Assembly (NCBI GenBank): GCA_001970955.1
Contig: MPUH01000740.1
Span: forward strand, 1 to 37,526
Reading direction: 5' to 3'
DNA length: 37,526 nucleotides
Origin: Stentor coeruleus
Lineage: Eukaryota > Ciliophora > Heterotrichea > Heterotrichida > Stentoridae
Below are positions 17,732 through 27,068 of the stretch, one piece after another. The translations under genes and the position numbers were made by a program. Below the pieces are notes generated by a model. The model did not search any database, was not told the origin of the DNA, and saw nothing but the letters and a program-made list of their open reading frames with translations. Numbering within the stretch: position 1 is the stretch's first letter; each line of letters starts with the position of its first letter.

Positions 17732-19609
17732 ATGCTTAAGTGGCAAAAAAATACAAAGATAATAATGGAATCTTTTAGCAAGGAAATTTATAAGGCTATA
17801 TACCCAGACTTAACATTTGAAAGGATTCTTACCCTAAGAAGTTTGATCCTAGAAAGAAAAGATCTTTTCTTAGACTACAACTTTTACTACGAAAACCGAG
17901 AGGAACTTATTGTCCGATCATTAACACATGCTGCTGCATTTTCAAGATTTGTCCAAGAATACGATCTAAACGCATCTGAACAAGAATACTTATCATCATT
18001 TTATCCAGAAATGTCCGTAGTAACTTCTATAGGCTATTTTAAAGATTCCTTATATTTCCTTGCAAGTAATACTCAACTATCTTTCTATAAGCATCTTATT
18101 GATACATTTCAAATCATAGGAAGCTATTCACAAAGTGAAATTGGTGGAGGTTCTGATTTACGTAAAATTGAGACTGAAGCAATTTATGACCCGACTAAGA
18201 AAGTTTTTATAATAAACTCCCCAACAATCACATCATCAAAATTCTGGATTGGAGGTTTAGGTTTGAGTACTAATTATACTATTATAATAGCCAAGCTTAT
18301 TATAAATGAAGTAGACTATGGCCCACATCCTTTTCTTGTGCAAATACGTAATCTTCGTAGTCATAAACCTTTATCAGGAGAAAATCTAGGAGAAATCGGT
18401 CCAAAAATGGGCCTTACAAGTTCGGATTATGGGTTTTCTAGATATGAGTTCTTGAGTACACCAAAATCAAGTCTTTTAGATCGTTTTTGGCAAGTTGATG
18501 ATGAAGGGAATTATAGAAAAACCTTTGAGCCAATGCAGATGCTAAACATAACACATACTATTGCCCGTGTTCGAACAGTCAAAACTTTTTGGGTCCCTTT
18601 AGCTTATGCTTTAACTATTGCTTTAAAATACTCTTATTTCAGAGAACAATTTCCTTCACCTACAGATCCTAATAAAGAAACTAAAATAATCGAGTATCAA
18701 ATCCAACAATATAAACTTTTCCCTGCTCTTTCTAGACTTTATTGTATGATTTTTGCTACACAACATATTGTAGGATTGATGGAAAATTGTATTGATAAAT
18801 TGAAGAAATTAGATGATTCACTTTTTACTGAGATTTATTGTTTGAGCAGTTTATATAAAGCTTTTGTCACGACTAGGGTTGTTGAAGATATTGAAATGTG
18901 TAGAAGATCTTGTGGAGGGCATGGGTATATGATGTTATCAGGATTAGCAGTACTTTATAATAATAGTTTACCAGCTTGTACATATGCAGGGGATAATACT
19001 GTGATTACTGTAGAAATGATTAAAAATTTGATTATGAACAAACCTGAGAAAATTTGGAATATGATTATGATGCATAATTACAGTGAAGGGCCAATAAGAT
19101 GGATTTATGAACTGACAAAATCTCTGTTGCGAAAATTGGATAAAAAGTATCAGGAATTAAAAAGCAGAGGTTTGAGAAATGAAGAAATATGGAGAGAAAA
19201 AATCCAAGTCGAAGCTTGTGCATTGATGGAACCTCTATTTTTATCAGTAGCATATCCTTATATAAAACTTACTATTGAAAACTCTCCATATTTCAAAGAG
19301 CTTAAAATTTTAGAGGATATTTTTATAGCATGTGAGCTTAAAAGACATGAAGCTAATTTAAGGCTATTAGGCATTTCAGATAATGAGTGGGATTTTTACC
19401 AATCCAAATGCTTGGATCATTTCAAGACCCTAGCAGAAAACAGTCTTTTTTACATCGAAGCCTTTATGATCCCTGAAGAAGCTCTAAACAGTGTATTGGC
19501 CAAATCTAACCCCTACGAAGAAATGTTATGGACCAGCAAACTTCTAAACCCAATCAACAGTTCTAAAATCCACAAAAAGCTTGGGCATAACTTTCGCCCT
19601 AAACTTTAG
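17732..19609 (+). CDS. Peroxisomal acyl-CoA oxidase-like protein lacking the catalytic Glu
   Basis: 625 aa, full length for acyl-CoA oxidases, flavoproteins that start peroxisomal fatty-acid beta-oxidation. Seen: the SQSEIGGGSDLR loop, YDPTKKVFIINSPTITSSKFW and GGLG (flavin and substrate region), MCRRSCGGHGYMMLSG (Cys394 onward), and the C-terminal oxidase domain. The protein ends PKL, a PTS1-type peroxisome signal. In the family the motif after this is T(Y/F)EG(E/D)N, whose first Glu is the catalytic base (Glu421 in rat ACOX1). Here it is TYAGDN with GCA coding Ala419. A single base change from GAA would explain it. The protein may be inactive, use another base, or have a different role. The ATG at 17732 is the first; a second at 17765 (MESFSKEIYK) fits family N-termini equally well. 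Confidence 0.85.
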   Translation: MLKWQKNTKIIMESFSKEIYKAIYPDLTFERILTLRSLILERKDLFLDYNFYYENREELIVRSLTHAAAFSRFVQEYDLNASEQEYLSSFYPEMSVVTSIGYFKDSLYFLASNTQLSFYKHLIDTFQIIGSYSQSEIGGGSDLRKIETEAIYDPTKKVFIINSPTITSSKFWIGGLGLSTNYTIIIAKLIINEVDYGPHPFLVQIRNLRSHKPLSGENLGEIGPKMGLTSSDYGFSRYEFLSTPKSSLLDRFWQVDDEGNYRKTFEPMQMLNITHTIARVRTVKTFWVPLAYALTIALKYSYFREQFPSPTDPNKETKIIEYQIQQYKLFPALSRLYCMIFATQHIVGLMENCIDKLKKLDDSLFTEIYCLSSLYKAFVTTRVVEDIEMCRRSCGGHGYMMLSGLAVLYNNSLPACTYAGDNTVITVEMIKNLIMNKPEKIWNMIMMHNYSEGPIRWIYELTKSLLRKLDKKYQELKSRGLRNEEIWREKIQVEACALMEPLFLSVAYPYIKLTIENSPYFKELKILEDIFIACELKRHEANLRLLGISDNEWDFYQSKCLDHFKTLAENSLFYIEAFMIPEEALNSVLAKSNPYEEMLWTSKLLNPINSSKIHKKLGHNFRPKL

Positions 19610-19761
19610 TTAGTTACATCTAAAAATCCATATTAAAAAAAAATCTTTTTTTCCTATACAAATACAATAACAATACAAAAAAATATCATATTTCTTACCC
19701 ACAACCATAAGTTATTCTTTATATAAAACAACTAAAATTATAAAACTTATTATCAAAATAA
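19610..19761. other. Convergent spacer
   Basis: 152 bp between the 3' ends of the oxidase and kinase genes. Its + strand is C-rich throughout, with almost no G. It must hold both transcription end sites. Confidence 0.5.
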
Positions 19762-20775
19762 TTATTTCCCTTCTAGAGAAAACTGGAAAAAAGGCATAGC
19801 CAAAATTTCATCTGTAGTAGGGCGCAGTTTAGGATTTCTGCAAATGCAGGCAGTTATAATATCTTTTAATTCAACTTCAGTATTTGGAATAGTTGGTAAT
19901 GAGTTTTCTTTAGATATAAGATTTAAAACAGCTCTTGTTTCTTTTGAAAAATTAGACCATGGAGGGTGTCCAGTAATCATTTCTATAAGCACACATCCGA
20001 ATGACCAGATATCTGCTGCAAAACTGTGTCCATAACGTAAAACAACTTCTGGAGCCATCCAATAAGGGCTTCCTCGAAGAGATTTTGAAAGTGCGACATC
20101 AGACTCGTTGAATTTTATAGAAGACCCGAAATCAGTTAATTTTACAACACCTTGAGATGTGATAAGAACATTTGCTGATTTCAAATCCCTATGAACTATA
20201 AAGTTTGCATGTAAATAAGATAGTCCTTCAAGTAATTGTTTAGCATAATTTCTAATTATCTCAACTTCTAATGTGCGATATTTTTGCAATATAGTTTTTA
20301 GTGAACCTCCAGGGACATATTCTAATAACACATCTATAGTGTACATATCGCTACTTAGATCTGTTTGGTAATAGTGGACAATATTTGGATGATCTAAATT
20401 TCTTAGTAAACTCACTTCTTTTTTCATATTCTCAAACTCTTTTTCAATTTTTTTAGGGTCATCACCTAACTATATGTTTCTTACATAAAAACTTTTAGCT
20501 GCCATAAGCTCTCCGTTATTCAGATTAATACACTGATAAACCTTAGCATAAGCACCTTCTCCTATTATTTCACCTCTTCTCCATTTGATGTGTCTTCCAT
20601 TTCTAGGTGATGAGAACTCGACAAAACTTGACGCGAGCATTTCGTTTTGAAAAATCAATTTACGTCTTTGATTTGTTTGATCTTCAATAGAAAGTTTTTT
20701 TCTTATACCTTTTCTTGCATTATCTTGTGGGCTTTGTACATGGACTGATGAATGAGCTGAACATCCAGTTCCCAT
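19762..20775 (-). CDS. MAP3K-like Ser/Thr kinase with myristoylation-type N-terminus
   Basis: 332 aa after removal of a 15-nt intron. Residues 1-6 are MGTGCS: Gly2 for N-myristoylation and Cys5 for palmitoylation, so membrane attachment is likely. The kinase domain occupies about 65-325: Gly-loop GEGAYAKV (73-79 region), Lys94, HRDLKSANVLI with catalytic Asp192, DFG Asp210, then GSPYWMAPEV and DIWSFGC. SPYWMAPEV and the short C-terminus match the MEKK/STE11 group of MAP kinase kinase kinases. Unlike most MAP3Ks there is no long regulatory N-terminal part, only about 65 basic residues. Regulation by membrane location is inferred. Confidence 0.88.
20470..20484 (-). other. 15-nt spliceosomal intron
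   Basis: On the - strand GTAAGAAACATATAG. Splicing joins AAKSFY to LGDDPKKIEKEFENM inside the kinase N-lobe, right after the ATP-binding Lys. The A at position 10 is conserved with the other introns. Confidence 0.92.
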
Positions 20776-21727
20776 ATTTTTTCAATCAATTCATGTAGGT
20801 AAACAATATTTTTAAAAGCGAAGTTTATTAAAATATAAGGCTGGGGTTGATAGGAATAAGTATTATGCTATGATAATTATGATGAAAATTTTAAGTCTGA
20901 GGATTTGAGTGGCTTTAAATGTTGGGAATTTTTGATTATGAGGAGATAAATAGAAAGTGTATAAAAGATATAAAAATTATTTTATATTTTTTCAATGAAC
21001 TATTAATAGTTTTAGTTGCAAATACCGAAATCTATTCATCTTAGGGCATGGTTGATTATTTTCTTAAGGGTTTTATATTTTGAGTTTCAGTTTAAAATAG
21101 TTTATTTTAAGTGAAGTTAAAATATTAGGAAGAATTTAATTAATTTAAAACTTACACAAACCAAAATACTCTATTAGTTATCTAACAACTAAAAATACTA
21201 TCACTTTCATATTGTTTATCAAATTCACTTAATACTTAGTCAATTTCTCAAATTTTTCCACATCTTTTGCATCTTCTAAATCTTCTTCATCTTCTACATC
21301 TTTTAAATCTTCTAAATTTTCTGCATCTTTTACATCTTCTACATCTTCAACATCTTCTACATCTTTTAAATCTTCTACATCTTTTAAATCTTCTAAATCA
21401 TACACCCCCTATATCTTCTGCATCTTTTATATCTTCTACATCTTCAAAATCTTCTGCATCTTTTATATCTTCTATATCTTCAGCATCTTCAATATCTTCA
21501 ACATCTTCCACATCTTTTAAATCTTTAAATCATTCTCTATACCACCACAACTAAAATTTCCCAAATCATCATATTACAAAAATCCTAAAAACCATTAGCA
21601 CCTAATCTCGTTTATAAAATTCATCATACGCTAAATTCCAAAGCCAATCCTTAAAATCCTATAAACTCAATAAACAATAAATAAAAAAACCCTTATCAAA
21701 CCTGTAAATAAAATAACTCTACATATA
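20776..21727. other. Intergenic, 950 bp, skew switch plus a CTT-rich repeat
   Basis: The left part (to about 21110) is G-rich and the right part C-rich on the + strand. The right part contains the hexamer-type repeat listed separately. It is the shared 5' region of the kinase and the CTLH-subunit gene. No additional gene. Confidence 0.6.
21257..21535. repeat. CATCTT-type low-complexity repeat
   Basis: About 280 bp of imperfect CATCTT / CATCTTCTA / AAATCTTCT units in register multiples of 3. On the - strand this is GAAGAT-rich and could be read as an Asp/Glu-rich peptide, but a TGA and a shift at the GGGGG interruption (about 21410) break it. It lies about 190 bp upstream of the CTLH-subunit gene's ATG. 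Probably a microsatellite within the C-rich half of the spacer. Confidence 0.75.
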
Positions 21728-23230
21728 ATGATTTTCAACATAGAAAACAACGAAGTGAAAGATGAAATACCAGTCCTCCGTGAGTACCCAAGTGAACTTC
21801 TCTCATTTAACATAAACAAGTTGACAGTGAGCTATACCGGCAAATCAAATCCAAGTACCCCAGCAGTAATCTTTAAATAGTGTGTCCAATGTTCCCATCC
21901 AGCAAAACCAATTCCAAACTCATACATTTATTACTTTGAAGTTAAAATCAACTCAATTAACTCATCAAGACCTACAATAGTCATAGGGTTTACAGATGAG
22001 TCTTTTGTTCTAAACAAAGTTATTGGGTCATCTAGAAAATCTTTCGGCTTAAGGTCTGATGGAAAACTTATTCATACAGCAGTTCAAGCTATGGACTTTT
22101 GCCCAAAATTTGCCCAAAACGACATCATCGGCTGTGGGATTGCTTTTGTATCACAAAAAATATTCTTCACAAGAAATGGAACTTTGTTAGGCAGGGCATT
22201 TGATTTGACTGAAAATTTCCTAATGTTTGCTTCAGCGACCTTGAGTTCTCCACAGGATTCGGTTTTGTTTAACTTTGTCGGGCCTTTTGACTTTAAATTA
22301 GATGAAGTGTTAGAAGGTGAGAAAAAAGTTTTTAATGATCAGGTTCAAGAAGAAAAAGTTGACTGCAGAAATGTTTTTAGACTTGTTAAAGACTATTTAG
22401 AATATCAAGGTTTTTCAGATACTTTACGAGCTTTAGGAGAACATATGTGCTTAGAAAAATCAAAAAAGGGTGAAACTAAACTAAGGAGCTATTCAGGGCT
22501 GATTTCTGAACGATACAGATCAGTCGATATTGATTCTTCCTGTCAAAACTGTGAATCTCAAGGTAAAATCTGTAATCTTTGTGTAAAAAAAATCATGGAA
22601 ACTGTAGAAGCGGGGACAAACATCAGACTTCCTGAATCCCGTAATCGTTGTGATAGTGTCGACCTAGCAAGTTTGTATTTAAAAAGTTCAGATTTCTTAG
22701 AAAACCCTTCTCCGAATTCCCCAGGACATACAAAAGATCTAAAACAAAGAGGAACTTTAAGGCAAATCATCCTTACAGGGAATATAAAAGAAGCTGTTAG
22801 TTATTTAACAGAATATTTCCCAGAAATGCTAAATGATGAGCTTTGTATGCTTTATTTGGCTATGCAAGAGTTTATTGAGTTGATTAAAGCTAAGGAAATT
22901 TATAAAGCTTTGGACTTTGGAAGAGAAAAACTTGCTAGGTTTAGAAATTATACTGTGTATTATAGGAAGAATATTGATATGCCGATTAGTGTTTTACAAG
23001 CTTTTGGAATTATTGCTTATGAAAATCCACATGAAAGCCCGCTAGCAGCGTTTTTGACTTGGGCACAGTTGGAGCTCACGGCTGATTTGGTCAATGGGAG
23101 GATTATGATGAAGACTCAAGGACAGAGAAGCTGTTTAGAGGGAGTGCTCAAACATCTGTTATGCACCCAGTATTTGTATCAAGAAACCCTACTTATGAGT
23201 ACTCCATCAAACATTTCCTTAATGATTTAA
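21728..23230 (+). CDS. RanBP9/Gid1-type SPRY-LisH-CTLH subunit of the CTLH (GID) E3 ligase
   Basis: 495 aa with one 15-nt intron (21866-21880). Residues about 55-165 are a SPRY domain (YYFEVKINS, FGLRSDGK, FAQNDIIGCGIAF, IFFTRNGTLLGRAFD). Residues about 210-240 are LisH (VFRLVKDYLEYQGFSDTLRA). From about 335 to the end is the CTLH-CRA region (LRQIILTGNIKEAVSYLTEYF, then FIELIKAKEIYKALDFGREK). RanBP9/RanBP10 and yeast Gid1 share this order and act as scaffold and substrate-receptor-binding subunits of the CTLH ubiquitin ligase. Between LisH and CTLH lies a linker with a CENCES/CNLC-like cluster of cysteines (about 258-275), perhaps a small metal site not typical of the family. The first exon is needed to supply the SPRY start. 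Confidence 0.88.
21866..21880 (+). other. 15-nt spliceosomal intron
   Basis: GTAATCTTTAAATAG. Splicing joins PSTPA to CVQCSHPA and fuses the first 46 codons with the main SPRY frame. Retention would end the protein at TAG. Confidence 0.9.
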
Positions 23231-23386
23231 TCTCTTCACAAAGGACCTCTCTTCCTTATCTAACCCTTCTCTAAACTTTTTCTCGAATAATTCTTATAAA
23301 CTCTTCATCCTGACAATATTAAAAGGTTTATCCATCTTCCTTTGAGTCTTTCTAAATGAATGGAGATTAATAATACACCATAGGCC
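23231..23386. promoter_or_regulatory. Short head-to-tail spacer with a 4-codon upstream ORF
   Basis: 156 bp, C/T-rich, between two + strand genes. An ATG at 23356 opens a four-codon frame ending in TAA at 23370, 16 bp before the poly(A)-binding protein start. If it lies inside the mRNA leader it could lower translation, but the transcription start is unknown. Confidence 0.4.
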
Positions 23387-24973
23387 ATGAACCCTGCAAG
23401 AAACGTGAATACAGCTTGTCAGATTTTTATTGGTTGTCTACATCCTTCAGTAGTTGAGTCTGACTTATACACTTTGACTTCTCGTTTTGGCTCAGTCGTT
23501 AACATAAGGATTCTTCGTAACATTAATACAAAAGAACCTATGGGACTAGCTTTTGTGAGTTTTAATGATCCTATGGCTGCACAGAAAGCTCGAGTTGAGC
23601 TAAATGGGTTTTTATTCAAAGGACGTCATATAAACGTGACACTTTATTGTAAAAACCGTAATACAAATGCCAATATTTTTGTGAAGAATCTACCCCCAGA
23701 GACAACAGCAAGAGAACTTGAAGGCATGTTTAAGCAATTTGGTAATGTTGTATCAAGTAAAATATCATATAACAATACTTTAGTGTCTAATAGATACGGA
23801 TATGTGCAGTTTGAGAATGAAAGCCAAGCAATCTTAGCTTTGAATTCAAAAGACCAAATACTAGCTTCAACAAAGATTGTGGTTTCTAAATTTGAACCTA
23901 TACAAGTAAGACATGCACCTCAAAATAATTCGAATTTGTATGTCAGAGGATTTGATGATGAAATGACTGAAGAGAGGCTAAGGGAGATTTTTTCGATCTA
24001 TGGGACTATAAGCTCACAGTTTATTATGAAAGTAGTTACCCCAGCTGGAGTTGACAGGTATTTTGGTTTTGTCACTTATTCTAATGCGGATTCAGCTCAA
24101 AAAGCTATTGATGCCCTTAACGGTAAAAATATTGAAGGAATATCTTGGTATGTGGCTCATCTTATAAAGCGAAGTGTCCGTAGAAAACTTCTCGAAGAAG
24201 AGTTTAAAAGAAAAAAAGAAATCTGGAAGAAAAAAAATGTTTTCATCAAAAACCTTCCTCTAAACTTAACAAATGATATGCTTTATCAACTTTGTTCTGA
24301 ATATGGTCCAATTGAATCTTTAAAAATCCATATGACTGAAAATCTAACTTATCAAGATGGTAAAAAAATCTCACAACTTGTTTCAAATGGTAGCGCTTTT
24401 GTATGTTTTGTATCAGAAGATAGTGCTAGAAAAGCAATATTGGGTTTTAGAAATAAAATGATTGATGGAAAACATATTTTTGTGACAATGTGGAAACCTA
24501 AAGAAGAATTTGTTAAAGCATTATATGCTAGGAAAATTAAAACAATTCAAAGGCAAATGATGGATGTTGGGGTTTTTGGACCTATGTATAATGCACCTCA
24601 ACCTAGATCTGGACGTGGAAGAGCTATTGTACCACAAGTTATGCCACCTATGATGCCACAGATGATACCAAGACCAGCACCTCCTGTTGAAAGAGAACAG
24701 CCAAGGATTAATTTTGATATGAATGCTTTTAATAGCTCACCACCTGAAGTTCAGAGGAGGATGCTTGGTGAACAATTGTATCCCGTTATATTGAAGAACT
24801 CAAATGATAAAATTGCTGGCAAGATAACTGGCATGCTACTTGAAATTGAAACAAGGGTATTGTTGAGTTTGATTCAGAGCCCTTATGAGATCGCAAATAA
24901 AGTTAGAGAAGCGATTGAAGTTTTGAGAAAGGCTTGGGCTCATAACCCTGAATTCCTAGCAACGCTTCCGTAA
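23387..24973 (+). CDS. Cytoplasmic poly(A)-binding protein
   Basis: 528 aa. Four RRM domains and a C-terminal MLLE (PABC) domain in the canonical order. RRM1 is about 10-87 (CQIFIGCL, GLAFVSF). RRM2 is about 95-170 (NIFVKNLPP, RYGYVQF). RRM3 is about 182-262 (NLYVRGF, YFGFVTY). RRM4 is about 283-370 (NVFIKNLPL, AFVCFVS), with an insertion of about ten residues between its strands. A short Pro/Met-rich linker (MPPMMPQMIPRP) is followed by MLLE about 455-520 with RRMLGEQLYPVI and KITGMLLE, the PAM2-peptide binding motif. PABP coats mRNA poly(A) tails and links them to eIF4G and to decay factors. It is about 100 residues shorter than animal PABPs, mainly in the linker. Confidence 0.95.
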   Translation: MNPARNVNTACQIFIGCLHPSVVESDLYTLTSRFGSVVNIRILRNINTKEPMGLAFVSFNDPMAAQKARVELNGFLFKGRHINVTLYCKNRNTNANIFVKNLPPETTARELEGMFKQFGNVVSSKISYNNTLVSNRYGYVQFENESQAILALNSKDQILASTKIVVSKFEPIQVRHAPQNNSNLYVRGFDDEMTEERLREIFSIYGTISSQFIMKVVTPAGVDRYFGFVTYSNADSAQKAIDALNGKNIEGISWYVAHLIKRSVRRKLLEEEFKRKKEIWKKKNVFIKNLPLNLTNDMLYQLCSEYGPIESLKIHMTENLTYQDGKKISQLVSNGSAFVCFVSEDSARKAILGFRNKMIDGKHIFVTMWKPKEEFVKALYARKIKTIQRQMMDVGVFGPMYNAPQPRSGRGRAIVPQVMPPMMPQMIPRPAPPVEREQPRINFDMNAFNSSPPEVQRRMLGEQLYPVILKNSNDKIAGKITGMLLEIETRVLLSLIQSPYEIANKVREAIEVLRKAWAHNPEFLATLP

Positions 24974-25236
24974 TTCTAATAATTTAGATTATTTAGGCTA
25001 GTTAAAGACTTGTGTTTAGATTTTTTATAGTTTTGTGATGGAGAAATTTTACCTCAAGCATCTTTAATTTCTCGCATCATCATAAATTTTGAGGATAATT
25101 TCATCAACCTAAAACCCAAAAAATCTCTTCACAACTTATAATATAAAAAATATCATCAACTAATAAATCACTAAACTATCCGTATATTTCCCCTGCATAT
25201 GATTCATAAAAAAAAAAATACTAATAAATACTATTT

Positions 25237-26751
25237 TCAGCTAATTTTTACCTTAGGCGAAGTTTGAGCTATAGGTTTTCTCAACTTCATTTTTTTAATT
25301 TCCATAACCCATGGGTGTGCAAGAGCTTCTTCAGGAGTAATTCTATTTTCAGGTTCCCATTGTAAGCATTCTATATATTTTTTACTTATAATAAAATCCG
25401 CATATACAAAATCGTCACTTCTAATTTTGTCATATAATGATTTACTTCCAGGTACTCTTGTAATTTTTCCTTGATTATTTATAGGTATTTTAGCTGTACC
25501 ATCGCTATTAAAAAATTTGCTATATTTAGAAGATTTGCTAAGCATTGAATCAGGAGGATAACCAAGGACTTCCATTATACGAAAAAGTTGATCAGATTCG
25601 CTATCACCTTGAAAAAGAGGATCTCCGGTTAATAATTCTGTAACAATACATCCTAATGACCACATATCTATTGCTGTTGTATAAGGAATACCAAGAATAA
25701 CTTCAGGAGATCTGTATATTCGGCTTTGAATATAAGTATAAGTTCGTTCGTTTTCAAAACAAGCTGAGCCTAAATCAATAATTTTAATTGTAGACTCATG
25801 TGGAGATATCAAGATAATGTTCTCTGGCTTCAAATCACAGTGAATTATCGAGTTTTTCTTTAGTATTACCATTGCGTTAAGTACCTGAACAGTAAATCTT
25901 CTCACTAAGGAACTAGTAAACCCATTAAAATTATTCGATTTCAGCAAATCATAAAGATTAAAACTCAGAATCTCAAAAACTATACACAAATGGTTCCTAA
26001 ACACAAAATTATTCAGCATCTGAACAAACATCGAAGGCTGACTTTTATCATTTTTCTTCAAATAATTAAGTATTTTCAATTCTACTTTCCCTTGTTCTTC
26101 AAACCTTTTATGACTTTTTATGATTTTTATTGCAACTTCTTTTTTGTGTTTATGGTCATAACATTTACATACCTGAGAAAATGACCCACATCCAAGTAAG
26201 TCTTTTATTTCATATCTAAAAGCTATCTGGTCACCAATAACAAGCATATAATCAGTTTCTTTTGTATCAAAACCTTTATTTCGTTGTTTATCGTTTGGGA
26301 TTATTTTTTTAGCTTTGAGACCTGCATAATAGATTATATCGTATTCAAGCATTTCTTCGATTTCAAATGAGTTTAAAGTACCAAGAAATGATCTAACTGC
26401 TGATTCAGAAGATAAGGGTAGGATATTTTCGCTTATTATTTTTGTTGTATTGTAAGGAGTTTTGTTAGGTGTAAATTTCTCAGCCATTGCTTTTAGTTTG
26501 AGTTTTGTGGAGATGTTAAAGATAGGAGCTGATGCTGGGCTTTGAAGTTTCAAATTCAGTTTTTGTGAGGACAAACTAATCTTTGAATTAAACCGAAAAC
26601 TATTTAAACTATGCTGAGAATCAGGGGAATTATTCGTATATACCGACTCACTTACTTTTCCACTTTTCAAAGTCTTTAGATTAGAGCTTTTCTTAGGCTT
26701 GGGCTTTTTTGCAGCAGGCTTTATTCTCGGACTAAGACTTTTTGCATTCAT
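25237..26751 (-). CDS. Class II DYRK-family protein kinase
   Basis: 504 aa. Residues 1-110 are basic, Ser/Lys-rich and probably disordered. Residues about 110-165 (FLGTLNSFEIEEMLEYDIIYYAG) match the NAPA/DH-box region of class II DYRKs, which acts as an intramolecular chaperone for tyrosine autophosphorylation. The kinase domain has GCGSFSQV, VAIKII with Lys209, HCDLKPEN with Asp306, and the DYRK activation loop YTYIQSRIYRSPE, whose Tyr340 is the autophosphorylated residue. The HCD in place of HRD and the YxYIQSR motif distinguish DYRKs from MAP kinases. DYRK2-type kinases act in cell-cycle, cytoskeletal and stress control. DNA to the left is C-rich next to the gene (25070-25236) and G-rich further left. 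Confidence 0.93.
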   Translation of the reverse strand: MNAKSLSPRIKPAAKKPKPKKSSNLKTLKSGKVSESVYTNNSPDSQHSLNSFRFNSKISLSSQKLNLKLQSPASAPIFNISTKLKLKAMAEKFTPNKTPYNTTKIISENILPLSSESAVRSFLGTLNSFEIEEMLEYDIIYYAGLKAKKIIPNDKQRNKGFDTKETDYMLVIGDQIAFRYEIKDLLGCGSFSQVCKCYDHKHKKEVAIKIIKSHKRFEEQGKVELKILNYLKKNDKSQPSMFVQMLNNFVFRNHLCIVFEILSFNLYDLLKSNNFNGFTSSLVRRFTVQVLNAMVILKKNSIIHCDLKPENIILISPHESTIKIIDLGSACFENERTYTYIQSRIYRSPEVILGIPYTTAIDMWSLGCIVTELLTGDPLFQGDSESDQLFRIMEVLGYPPDSMLSKSSKYSKFFNSDGTAKIPINNQGKITRVPGSKSLYDKIRSDDFVYADFIISKKYIECLQWEPENRITPEEALAHPWVMEIKKMKLRKPIAQTSPKVKIS

Positions 26752-27068
26752 TAATTATCACTAAACACCACAATTAACAATATTCTCATTTAAAAATTTA
26801 TACAAAATAATTTTATCTGTGAAATGCCTTTTGTTTGATTTTTATCTGTGCATTCAGTGAAAATTTATTAATTAAAACAATCATCAAAATTTACTAATTA
26901 AAACAATCATCAAAATTTACTCCATAAAGACCAAAAACTATTAAACCATCATAAAAACCTAAATTTTATATTTCAAACTCTTCAAATTCATTATCTTCTT
27001 ATAACTCAACCACTCCTTAAGGCATTATAAATTTACATAACACCCATTTATAACTCTTTATAAGGTCA
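26752..27068. promoter_or_regulatory. Shared 5' region of divergent DYRK and Rab genes
   Basis: 317 bp, C- and A-rich on the + strand with little G. It includes two and a half copies of a 26-bp tandem unit (26870-26921 and on). No recognisable promoter motif. Confidence 0.45.
26870..26933. repeat. 26-bp tandem repeat, about 2.4 copies
   Basis: Units 26870-26895 and 26896-26921 differ at one base, and a partial third unit follows. It sits in the presumed bidirectional promoter region. Confidence 0.8.

Noticed and set aside
21267..21554. 95-codon + strand frame of Leu/His and Ser/Thr repeats
   Set aside because: It is a reading of the CATCTT repeat; the frame has no complexity, and the neighbouring frames are open only because the repeat lacks stops.
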